This document shows positions 1-7,519 of a stretch of DNA of 64,000 nt, in pieces (within the stretch, counting starts at the first letter, position 1; each line of letters begins with the position of its first letter). The position numbers and the translations under genes are program-made. The stretch is from Bradyrhizobium septentrionale (GTDB taxonomy: Bacteria > Pseudomonadota > Alphaproteobacteria > Rhizobiales > Xanthobacteraceae): the NCBI RefSeq assembly GCF_011516645.4, contig NZ_CP088285.1, forward strand, positions 5,846,501 through 5,910,500, written 5' to 3'. Below the pieces are notes generated by a model. It ran no database searches. It was not told the DNA's origin and saw nothing but the letters and a program-made list of their open reading frames with translations.

Positions 1-1
1 T

Positions 2-1000
2 CTCGGCGAGGCGCTGCAGATGTGGGGCGGCAAGGCGGAGGCGATGTGCGGCCAGCATCATTGGCCGGTGTGGGGGCGGGAGCGGATCGACAGCATGATC
101 CGCCAGCAGCGCGATCTCTACAAATACGCGCACGACCAGACCATCCGGCTGATGAATCACGGGCTCAACGCGGCCGAGATTGCCGAGACGATCCGGCTGC
201 CCTCGAGCCTCGAAGGCGCCTGGCACGGCCGCGGCTATTACGGCCACATCAGGCACAATGTGAAGGCGATCTATCAAAAATATCTCGGCTGGTACGACGC
301 CAATCCGGTCAATCTCGATCCCTTGCCACCGGTCGAGGCCGGCAAGAAGTATGTCGAGTATATGGGCGGCGCCGACGCAATCCTGAAACGGGCCGCGGCC
401 GATTTCGCCAAGGGTGAATTCCGCTTCGTGGCGCAGGCCGTCAGCCATCTCGTGTTCGCCGAACCGGATAATCAGGCGGCCCGCGCATTGCTGGCCGACA
501 CGTTCGAGCAGCTCGGCTACGCCGCGGAGAGCTCGACCTGGCGCAACGCCTATCTGTTCGGCGCCCAGGAGCTGCGGCAGGGCATGCCGAAGACCCCGCC
601 GCGCTCGCCGATGCCGCGCGAGACGCTGGCTGCGCTGCGCACCGAGCAGCTCTGGGACGTGCTCGGCATCCGTCTCAACGGTCCCAAGGCCGAAGGTAAG
701 CGCATCGTGCTGAACTGGAGCTTCACCGACACCGGCGAGACGTTTGTGCTCAATCTCGAGAATTCGGCGCTGACCTACGTCAAAGGCGCGCAGGCCGCCG
801 ATGCGCACGCGAGCTTCACGCTGGCGCGCAGCGTGCTGGACGAGGTGATTGCCAAGCTGACCACGTTCCCCGACGCGGTCGGCGCCGGCAAGATCAAGGT
901 GGCGGGCGATCCGTCGCGGCTCGATGAGTTGATGGCGCTGATGGACGAATTCCCGCGGATGTTCGAGATAGTCGAGCCGAAGCGGACGGTGGTGGTGTGA
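2..1000 (+). CDS. Alkyl/aryl sulfatase (BDS1/SdsA1 family), C-terminal part, cut by the window edge
   Basis: The reading frame is open from base 2, so the gene begins outside the window; the last 332 residues are seen. The family hydrolyses alkyl sulfate esters such as SDS, and full proteins have about 620-660 residues. The part seen starts after the metal-binding metallo-beta-lactamase domain. It holds the dimerisation region (about residues 1-150, with the HHWPVWG and RLMNHGLN stretches) and a C-terminal SCP2-like lipid-binding domain (about 205-332). The catalytic zinc ligands lie upstream and cannot be checked. It stops with TGA at 998-1000 and is followed by a repeat-rich gap. Family assignment rests on sequence recognition; the exact substrate is unknown. 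Confidence 0.85.
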   Translation, partial: LGEALQMWGGKAEAMCGQHHWPVWGRERIDSMIRQQRDLYKYAHDQTIRLMNHGLNAAEIAETIRLPSSLEGAWHGRGYYGHIRHNVKAIYQKYLGWYDANPVNLDPLPPVEAGKKYVEYMGGADAILKRAAADFAKGEFRFVAQAVSHLVFAEPDNQAARALLADTFEQLGYAAESSTWRNAYLFGAQELRQGMPKTPPRSPMPRETLAALRTEQLWDVLGIRLNGPKAEGKRIVLNWSFTDTGETFVLNLENSALTYVKGAQAADAHASFTLARSVLDEVIAKLTTFPDAVGAGKIKVAGDPSRLDELMALMDEFPRMFEIVEPKRTVVV

Positions 1001-1025
1001 CGGACGCGTACCCAGAACGATAACC

Positions 1026-1130
1026 GTCACCCTGAGGAGGCCGCGGAGCGGCCGTCTCGAAGGGTCGACGGCCCGGTTGGTGGCCGTACATCCTTCGAGG
1101 CTCGCTCCGCTCGCACCTCAGGATGACGGG
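1026..1130. repeat. Dispersed inverted repeat, CCTGAGG...CCTCAGG type
   Basis: The ends GTCACCCTGAGG and CCTCAGGATGAC are near-perfect reverse complements, with further complementarity inside (CTCGAAGG against CCTTCGAGG). A related element lies at 27465-27555. Such GC-rich dyads are common between genes of Bradyrhizobium and Rhodopseudomonas. It follows the sulfatase stop directly and may help end transcription. Confidence 0.7.
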
Positions 1131-1151
1131 ATGGCCAGATGGGGACGAGGC

Positions 1152-1232
1152 GTCATTGCGAGCGTAGCGAAGCAATTCAGGGTGTCGCTGCTGAGACATG
1201 GATTGCTTCGTCGCTTCGCTCCTCGCAATGAC
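1152..1232. repeat. Dispersed inverted repeat, GTCATTGCGAG...CTCGCAATGAC type
   Basis: Perfect 11-base terminal arms GTCATTGCGAG and CTCGCAATGAC enclose GAAGCAAT and ATTGCTTC sub-arms, so the whole unit can fold into a long hairpin. A longer copy of the same family lies at 39323-39473. It sits between the convergent ends of the sulfatase and livF. Confidence 0.75.
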
Positions 1233-1254
1233 GGCAGAGAGACCGATCGCTGTC

Positions 1255-1959
1255 TCAAATCCCCAGATACGCCGCCTGCACCTGCTTGTTGTTGGCGAGC
1301 TCGGCGCTCGTGCCCTGCATGATTACGTTGCCGCTTTCCAGCACATAGGCGCGCTGCACCAGTGACAGGGCGCGGCTGACATTCTGCTCGACCAGCAGGA
1401 TCGCGGTGCCCATCTTGTGGATCTCGCCGATCTTCTCGAAGGTGACGTCGGTCATGACAGGGGCCAGGCCCAGCGAGGGTTCGTCCAGCATGAGCAGGCG
1501 GGGCTTGAGCATCAGGCCGCGGCCGACCGCGAGCATCTGCTGCTCGCCACCGCTCATGGTGCCGGCAAGCTGTTTCTTGCGGTCGGCGAGCCGCGGGAAG
1601 ATACTGTAGACCAGCTCCATCGTGCGTGCGCGGTCGGCCTTGGCTTTCGGGGTATAGGCGCCGATCTCGAGGTTTTCCTGCACCGTCATTTCCGGAAACA
1701 CCTGGCGTCCCTCCGGGACATGCGCGATGCCGAGCTCGGGAATCCGGTACGGCGGCAGGGTTGCGAGGTCGACGCCGTCGAACGTGACCTTGCCGGCGAA
1801 CAGTTTGACGAGGCCGGAGACGGCGCGCAGCGTCGTGCTCTTGCCGGCGCCGTTGGCGCCGAGCAGGCCGACGGCTTCGCCTTCGCCGATCGAGATGCTG
1901 ACATCGGTGATGGCGGGGACCGAGCCGTAGCTGGCGCTGACGTGGGACAGCTCAAGCAT
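1255..1959 (-). CDS. livF: Branched-chain amino acid-type ABC transporter, ATP-binding protein LivF
   Basis: A 234-residue cytoplasmic ATPase of the HAAT transporter family. The Walker A motif GANGAGKST is at residues 34-42, the signature MSGGEQQ at 135-141 and Walker B LLMLDEP at 155-161. The length and the VEQN element in the switch region are typical of LivF. It is the last gene of a five-gene minus-strand operon and its start overlaps the end of livG by 8 bases, which points to translational coupling. The real substrate could be a branched-chain amino acid, an amide or an aromatic compound; the ATPase alone does not decide this. Confidence 0.93.
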   Translation of the reverse strand: MLELSHVSASYGSVPAITDVSISIGEGEAVGLLGANGAGKSTTLRAVSGLVKLFAGKVTFDGVDLATLPPYRIPELGIAHVPEGRQVFPEMTVQENLEIGAYTPKAKADRARTMELVYSIFPRLADRKKQLAGTMSGGEQQMLAVGRGLMLKPRLLMLDEPSLGLAPVMTDVTFEKIGEIHKMGTAILLVEQNVSRALSLVQRAYVLESGNVIMQGTSAELANNKQVQAAYLGI

Positions 1960-2701
1960 GGGCGTCCCCCTGTGCCGGCGGATGCACGTAGGAGCCGAGA
2001 TAGGCGCGGATCACTTCGGGATTCTCCACGATCTCCTTCGGCGCGCCCTCGGCGATCTTCTGGCCGTGATCGAGCACCACGATGTGGCGCGCCACCGCCA
2101 TGATCGCGCGCATCACATGCTCGACGATCACGATGGTCAGGCCGCTGGCGGAAAGCTTCTTCACCAGCGCCACAGCCTGGTCGATCTCCGATGGATTGAG
2201 TCCGGCCATCACCTCGTCGAGCAGCAGGATCTTCGGCTGCGTCGCCAGCGCGCGCGCCATTTCCAGCCGGCGCTGGTCGATGGTGGTGAGGTCCTTGGCA
2301 GCCGTCTGCTCCCTGGCGCCGAGGCCGACGAACTCGATTGCCTCCAGCGCCTTCTTTTGCGCGGCGGCAACATGCCGGTCGCGCAGGAAGGCGCCGGTCA
2401 TCACATTGGCGAGCACCGTCATCGCGCCGAACGGCTTTGCCACCTGGAATGTGCGGGCGAGGCCGAGCGCGCAAACGTCATGCGGCTTGAGCCCCACGAC
2501 CTCCTGGCCGAAGGCGAGCACCGAGCCGGAGTCCGGCCGGTGAAACCCCGTGATCAAATGAAAGCTCGTGGTCTTGCCAGCGCCGTTCGGCCCGATCAGC
2601 GCGACCGTCTCGTTCTCCTGCACCGTGAAGCTGACGTCCTGCACGGCGCGCAAGCCGCCGAAGCGCTTGCTGAGACCCTTGATGACCAGTGCTTCTGCCA
2701 T
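1952..2701 (-). CDS. livG: Branched-chain amino acid-type ABC transporter, ATP-binding protein LivG
   Basis: A 249-residue ATPase partner of LivF. Walker A GPNGAGKT is at residues 37-44 and Walker B reads LLLDEVMAGL. The usual LSGGQ signature is replaced by LTTIDQRR, as in the DEVMAGL subgroup of LivG proteins. The start used is the ATG at 2699-2701 (MAEALVIKGL), 11 bases after the livM stop. The open frame runs much further upstream, but that part overlaps livM and is a shadow. The C-terminal EGAPKEIVENPEVIRAYLG tail is the conserved end of LivG. Confidence 0.92.
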   Translation of the reverse strand: MAEALVIKGLSKRFGGLRAVQDVSFTVQENETVALIGPNGAGKTTSFHLITGFHRPDSGSVLAFGQEVVGLKPHDVCALGLARTFQVAKPFGAMTVLANVMTGAFLRDRHVAAAQKKALEAIEFVGLGAREQTAAKDLTTIDQRRLEMARALATQPKILLLDEVMAGLNPSEIDQAVALVKKLSASGLTIVIVEHVMRAIMAVARHIVVLDHGQKIAEGAPKEIVENPEVIRAYLGSYVHPPAQGDAHA

Positions 2702-2712
2702 CGTTGGCGACC

Positions 2713-3693
2713 TCAGGCGCGCGCCGGCTTGCGCCGGATGGTGCGGTGATAGACGTCGGTCGCAAACCCGATCAGCCCGGTCGGCCGCCACAGGATCACG
2801 GCCATCAGGATCAGGCTGTAGACCGTGAGCTGGATGCCGCCCACCGAGCTGCCGAGCCAGCTTTGCAGCAGCGCCGAGGTGGTTTCCAGCAGCACGGTGC
2901 CGATCACCGGACCCCACAGCGTGCCGATGCCGCCGACGATCGACACCAGCGCCGCCTCGATCGAGACGCTGAAGGAGAACGCGGTCGCGGGATCGATGAA
3001 GTAGATGTACTGCGTGTAGAAGGTGCCGGCGAGCGCAGTCAGGAATGCGCTGATCATGTAGATGTCGCGCTTTACCTTCGGCGCGTTGACGCCGATCGCC
3101 TCGGCCGCGTCTTCGTCCTCGCCGATCGCGACGAGATAGTAGCCGATCCAGGATTTCTCGATTCTGTGGGTGATCCACAGCCCGACCACGAGCAGTCCGA
3201 GCACGACGTAGTAATAGGATGACTTCTCCTCGAACTGCATCATCAGCGGCGCGCTGCCGAGGTTCGGAATCGTGGTGCCTTCGGCGCCCCAGGCGAAGTC
3301 GCGGAATTTCAGGAAGATCAGCATCAAGACCTGGGCGGTGGCGATGGTCGCGATGGTGAAGTAGGGGCCGCGCAGGCGGAAGCAGAGCCAGCCGATCGGC
3401 AGGCTCGCCAGCATCGCCACCACGCCGCCCGCGATCATCCCGATCCAGGGCGAGATGCCGTAGTTCACCTGCATGATGGTCGAGGTGTAGGCGCCGAGCC
3501 CGAAATAGGCGGCGTGCCCGAGCGACAGCTGCTTGGCATAGCCACCCATCAGGTTCCAGGCGACGCCGATGAAGGAGAACAGCAGGATGCGGATGAAGAT
3601 GTCGATTGCGAACGACGAGGTGACGAACTGGGGCAAAGCGAGCATGACGACGGCGCCGATCGCCAGCCACAGCCATTTCATGTTGCCTGACAT
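2713..3693 (-). CDS. livM: Branched-chain amino acid-type ABC transporter, permease LivM
   Basis: A 326-residue inner-membrane permease with about ten hydrophobic helices. It has the LivM core motif GYAKQLSLGHAAYFGLGAY near residues 50-68 and the GGIGTLWGPVIG loop near the C-terminus. Its ATG overlaps the livH stop as TGATG, so livH and livM are translationally coupled. It forms the membrane channel with LivH and is powered by LivF and LivG. It ends in a basic tail (TIRRKPARA). Confidence 0.92.
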   Translation of the reverse strand: MSGNMKWLWLAIGAVVMLALPQFVTSSFAIDIFIRILLFSFIGVAWNLMGGYAKQLSLGHAAYFGLGAYTSTIMQVNYGISPWIGMIAGGVVAMLASLPIGWLCFRLRGPYFTIATIATAQVLMLIFLKFRDFAWGAEGTTIPNLGSAPLMMQFEEKSSYYYVVLGLLVVGLWITHRIEKSWIGYYLVAIGEDEDAAEAIGVNAPKVKRDIYMISAFLTALAGTFYTQYIYFIDPATAFSFSVSIEAALVSIVGGIGTLWGPVIGTVLLETTSALLQSWLGSSVGGIQLTVYSLILMAVILWRPTGLIGFATDVYHRTIRRKPARA

Positions 3694-4562
3694 CAGCGGC
3701 CCCTCCTGGCGCCAAGGCCGCTCGGCCTGAAGGCGAGCGTGAGCAGCAGCAGCGCGAACACCACGATCAGGCCGGAATCGGCGCCGACGAACTGGATGCC
3801 GAGCGATTCCGCGACACCCATCATCAGGCTCGCGACCAGCGCGCCCATCACATTGCCGAGCGTGCCCATCACGACGGCGACGAATGCCATCAGCACGAAC
3901 ACCTGGCCGACGAATGGATAGGCCGAATAGAACGGCATCAGCAGCGAGCCGGCGGCGCCCGCGAGCGCCAGCGCAGTGCCGAACGCGACCGCGAACACCC
4001 GGTTGGGATTGATCCCCATCAGCATCGCGACGTCGCGGTTCTGCGAGGCGGCGCGCATCGCCTTGCCGAGATCGGTGGTGTGCAGGAACACCCAGAGCAG
4101 GCCGCTCAGCGCCATCGCGACCGCAAAGGCGATCAGTTTCGCCACCGGGATATAGAGCCCGCCGATGTGGAACGCTTCATCCGAATAGGACGTATGGACC
4201 GTACGGTAGTTCGCGGTGAACAACATCAGCGAGAGATTGAGCAGCAGCAGCGACAGCGCAAACGTCAGGAAGATCTGCGGCATGTCGTTCGGTCCGAGCA
4301 CCCTGCGGATCAGGAAGTGCTGGATCAGGACGCCGGCTAGGAACAGCACCGGCATCGAGACAACAAGCGATACCAGCGGATCGATGCCGAACTGGGTGGC
4401 GAGGAAGAACGAGATGTACATCCCGATCATCACGAACTCGCCCTGGGCAAAATTGACGATCTTGATCACGCCGAAGATCAACGTAACGCCGATGCTGACA
4501 AGCGCGTAGATGCCGCCGATGAGCAGGCCGTTGATCACGGCCTGGGCCAGTGTCTCCCACAT
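3693..4562 (-). CDS. livH: Branched-chain amino acid-type ABC transporter, permease LivH
   Basis: A 289-residue inner-membrane permease, about eight hydrophobic segments. The N-terminal GLLIGGIYALVSIGVTLIFG segment and the NFAQGEFVMIG motif are hallmarks of LivH; the EAA-like loop RAASQNRDVAMLMGIN is at about residues 170-185. It starts 16 bases after the binding-protein stop and overlaps livM by one base. The operon order binding protein-H-M-G-F is the standard one. Confidence 0.92.
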   Translation of the reverse strand: MWETLAQAVINGLLIGGIYALVSIGVTLIFGVIKIVNFAQGEFVMIGMYISFFLATQFGIDPLVSLVVSMPVLFLAGVLIQHFLIRRVLGPNDMPQIFLTFALSLLLLNLSLMLFTANYRTVHTSYSDEAFHIGGLYIPVAKLIAFAVAMALSGLLWVFLHTTDLGKAMRAASQNRDVAMLMGINPNRVFAVAFGTALALAGAAGSLLMPFYSAYPFVGQVFVLMAFVAVVMGTLGNVMGALVASLMMGVAESLGIQFVGADSGLIVVFALLLLTLAFRPSGLGARRGR

Positions 4563-4578
4563 GCGATACGACCGCGGC

Positions 4579-5832
4579 TCAGGTCTTGATCAGCGGGGCG
4601 CGGGCGTCTTCCTTGGGGAAGATGCTGGCGAGGTCGGCGTTCTGCCACTGCACGCCGACCGGTCGGCCATAGACGTTCTTGCCGTCGGGGCCGAACTTCA
4701 CCTTGCCGCCTGGCGCCATCGCAGCAAAGCCCGAGGAGACGTCGAGCGTCGAGAGCGCCTCGCGCACCTTCTTGGGATCGGCGGAGGCGGCGCGCTCCAG
4801 CGCGTCGGCCAGCATGAAGGTCTGCGCGACCAGGCCGCCGGCATATTCGAAGGCGAACTCGCCGGTGCGCTTCTTGAATTCGGCGTTGACCTTTTGCGCG
4901 TCGTCGTTGACGTCGTGGTTCCAGTGCGCGACGCCCTGCAGGCCTTCGGCTGCCTTGCCGACATTCTTGTAGAAGTCCGGCATCACGAAGCCGCCCGAGC
5001 CGCCATTGATCGCGATGTTGAGCCCGACCTGCTTCACGGTGCGGACGATCAGGATGAGGTCGTTGAGATAGGACAGCGAGAACAGCGTATTGGCGCCGGA
5101 GGCCTTGACCTTGTTGATCAGCGGGCTCGCATCGGTGAAGCCGGCCGAGTAGGGCTCGAACATCACGATCTCGACGCCTTCGCCGGGCGCCAGTTCCTTC
5201 AGCCCGTTCGAGGTCGAGGTGCCGAATGCGGTGTTCTCGAAGATGACGGCGACCTTGGCCTGCTCGCTGACCAGCTTGGCCATCTGCAACTGCGCCTTGG
5301 CGAATTGCGAGGCGCGCGCGAATGGCGTGAAGGTGTAGGTGCGGCCCTTGTTGAGCTGGTCGGAGCTCGATCCTGATATGATCGGAACCTTGGCGCGCTC
5401 GCAGACCTCGCTCGCGATCAAGGTCAGCGCGCTGGCGTAGCAGCCATGGATCGCCGACAGCTTGTTGCCTGATATCAGGCGATCGGTCTCGGTGCGCGTC
5501 ACCGTGGTGTCGCTCTGCACGTCGGAGACGATCAGGTTGAGCTTGGCGCCCCCGAGCGACTTGATGCCGCCGGCCTCGTTGACCATGTCGACCGCGAGCT
5601 TGGCGGCGGCGACGCAGCCGGTGCCGATCTGCGCCATGCTGCCGGTGGTCGGATAGAGTGCCCCGATATTGATCGGGTCGGCGGCCCAGCCGCGCAGCGG
5701 AACGGCGCCGAATGCGCCGGCAGCGAGCACGCCGCCGGTTTTGACCAGGAATTTGCGGCGGTTCAGCTTGTCCTGCGAGGCTTTGGTCGGCGCGGCATTA
5801 TTAATGGCCGACGGCTTGCGGTCCCCTGTCAT
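4579..5832 (-). CDS. ABC transporter substrate-binding protein, HAAT (Leu/Ile/Val/amide) family
   Basis: A 417-residue periplasmic binding protein of the Peripla_BP_6 fold and first gene of the liv-type operon. The N-terminus carries a twin-arginine-like signal (NRRKFLVKTGG near residue 25) followed by a hydrophobic stretch and a probable cleavage after GWAA, so export may be by Tat. The ATG at 5830-5832 is preferred because AGGGGGAACACC stands just before it; an in-frame start nine codons earlier has no such site. The domain shows YPTTGSMAQIG and the conserved SSSDQLNKG region. Ligand unknown: the family covers branched-chain amino acids, amides, urea and aromatic acids. Confidence 0.88.
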   Translation of the reverse strand: MTGDRKPSAINNAAPTKASQDKLNRRKFLVKTGGVLAAGAFGAVPLRGWAADPINIGALYPTTGSMAQIGTGCVAAAKLAVDMVNEAGGIKSLGGAKLNLIVSDVQSDTTVTRTETDRLISGNKLSAIHGCYASALTLIASEVCERAKVPIISGSSSDQLNKGRTYTFTPFARASQFAKAQLQMAKLVSEQAKVAVIFENTAFGTSTSNGLKELAPGEGVEIVMFEPYSAGFTDASPLINKVKASGANTLFSLSYLNDLILIVRTVKQVGLNIAINGGSGGFVMPDFYKNVGKAAEGLQGVAHWNHDVNDDAQKVNAEFKKRTGEFAFEYAGGLVAQTFMLADALERAASADPKKVREALSTLDVSSGFAAMAPGGKVKFGPDGKNVYGRPVGVQWQNADLASIFPKEDARAPLIKT

Positions 5833-6133
5833 GGTGTTCCCCCTGCGCGACCGCGGCACGGTTGTCCCGTCCGCTCGCTTATTATTTTTTGCTCAAGCAG
5901 GAAGCATAAGAGCACGTAATTCGGCAATCGCAAAGGCGATATCGGCCGAGCGCATGGGGAAAGCTGTCACGACTGGTGCGTCGCAGCAATCGCGCGGCGC
6001 GCGCATGCGGATGGCTTCGCTGCGCGGGAGTTGTCGCCGGTTACGGCGGTATTATTGACAATCGAATGACCCGACGGACCGGCACGGTGGTGCCGGCCGG
6101 CCCGCCGGATCATTCGATCGGCCGCTGCAACGG
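5833..6133. other. Gene-free gap: promoter region of the liv-type operon and 3' end of the glycosyltransferase transcript
   Basis: The gap lies between two minus-strand genes. An AT-rich patch at about 5876-5905 directly upstream of the binding-protein start is the likely promoter area, but no clean -35/-10 pair can be fixed. The distal part holds the hairpin at 6061-6118. No coding potential seen. Confidence 0.5.
6061..6118 (-). terminator. Long hairpin after the glycosyltransferase gene, possible terminator
   Basis: ATCGAATGA (6061-6069) pairs exactly with TCATTCGAT (6110-6118), and between them CCGGCAC pairs with GTGCCGG around a GGTG loop. The structure starts 15 bases past the glycosyltransferase stop on the minus strand. 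There is no strong T-run, so intrinsic termination is likely but not proven. Confidence 0.55.
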
Positions 6134-7201
6134 CTACTCCGCGCTCGACACCAGCTTGAAGCGCGGCTTGGCTTCCATCAGGCCGCGATAGGCGGCGAGA
6201 TAGTCGAGCGCCATCCGACGCGCGGTGAAGCGGGTCTCGAACTGCTTGCGGATCGCGTCGCGATTGAGCGTCGCGAGGCGGCCGACGGAGGAGATCGCGC
6301 TGATCTCGTCCTCGACGATGAAGCCGGTCAGGCCGTCCTCGATGATCTCGGGCACCGAGCCGCGGTTATAGGCGATGACCGGCGTGCCGCAGGCCATGGC
6401 TTCGATCATCACGAGGCCGAACGGCTCGGGCCAATCGATCGGAACCAAGAGCCCGATCGCGCCGCTGAGAAAATCCGGTTTCTCGCGGTCGCTGATCTCG
6501 CCGATGAACTCGACCAGCGGATTGCTCGTGATCAAAGGCTTGATCAACTCGTCATAATATTCCTGGTCGGCACGATCGACCTTGGCCGCGATCTTCAGCG
6601 GAATGCCGCAGCGGGTTGCGATCTTGATCGCGCGATCGACGCCTTTCTCCGGCGCGATGCGCCCGAGCACGGCGAGATAGGATGGCTTGACGGGTTGCGG
6701 CGTCAGCAAATTCTCCGGCAGGCCGTGATGGATGGTGCGCACCCAATGCGCCTGCGGCACCGGCCGCCGCTGCGCGTTGGAGATCGAGATCACCGGGATC
6801 TTGGAAAAGGTGTTGAAGACGGGTTGATGCTCCGGCAGGTCGAGCCGGCCGTGCAGCGTGGTCACAAACGGCGTCGGCTGCCGCGCGAACAGCGACCACG
6901 GATAATAGTCGAGATGGCAGTGCAGAAAATCGAACTCGTCGTCGTCGGCTTTCTGCCGCACGCGTTCCAGCATCACCATGTGCAGCGCATTGGGATCGCG
7001 GACGGAGCCGTCGAGGCGCAGTGCCTTCGGCCAGGTCGCATCGAGCTTCGCGGAGGTCTGTGAATCGCCACTGGCGAACAACGTCACGTCATGTCCAAGT
7101 GTTACAAGTTCTTCGGTCAGCCAGTGCACGACCCGTTCGGTGCCGCCGTAGAGTTTCGGGGGAACAGCCTCCGTCAGCGGGGCAACCTGCGCGATGCGCA
7201 T
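6134..7201 (-). CDS. Glycosyltransferase, family 4 (GT-B fold)
   Basis: A 355-residue retaining GT4-type enzyme. The N-terminal Rossmann half has the glycine loop KLYGGTERVVHWL (residues 16-28) and the second half has the E-x7-E donor-site motif with E259 and E267 (PEPFGLVMIEA). AMACGTPVIAYNRGSVPEII follows, as usual for GT4. GGAGACGGAGAA stands just before the ATG. It is divergent from an ABC exporter and 2 kb from an amylo-alpha-1,6-glucosidase, a pairing seen in rhizobia. That suggests synthesis of an alpha-glucan or a small glycoside, but the donor and acceptor cannot be read from the sequence. Confidence 0.88.
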   Translation of the reverse strand: MRIAQVAPLTEAVPPKLYGGTERVVHWLTEELVTLGHDVTLFASGDSQTSAKLDATWPKALRLDGSVRDPNALHMVMLERVRQKADDDEFDFLHCHLDYYPWSLFARQPTPFVTTLHGRLDLPEHQPVFNTFSKIPVISISNAQRRPVPQAHWVRTIHHGLPENLLTPQPVKPSYLAVLGRIAPEKGVDRAIKIATRCGIPLKIAAKVDRADQEYYDELIKPLITSNPLVEFIGEISDREKPDFLSGAIGLLVPIDWPEPFGLVMIEAMACGTPVIAYNRGSVPEIIEDGLTGFIVEDEISAISSVGRLATLNRDAIRKQFETRFTARRMALDYLAAYRGLMEAKPRFKLVSSAE

Positions 7202-7519
7202 TTCTCCGTCTCCTGTTTTGTAGTGTGGGATGAACCAGACCCCTCAGCCCTGTGATGGCACTGACATGCCGAAGACGGGAACGTTCTCGCACGTGCGAGG
7301 TTCCTTAGGGGTGGGTGAATTCCCGCTTCTTTCTTCCATCACACTGTGGTCTTGCTGATGCCATCACGCTCCAACACGTTTTTGCCGACGCCAGCGTTGC
7401 AAAATTGTCGCGCAGTGATGGCTGCATCAAGGAATCCCGCCGCTGCTCTTCACGTCATCGTGCACGAGAGTTTCGACTAAAAATTTCTCGTTCACCCTCA
7501 ACAGGTTTTGCAGGACGTC
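7202..7519. other. Gene-free divergent promoter region
   Basis: 318 bases between the divergent glycosyltransferase and ABC exporter starts. It must contain both promoters. It is richer in A+T at 7300-7340 and 7470-7510, but I could not identify a convincing -35/-10 pair, an operator or an RNA structure. Confidence 0.4.
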
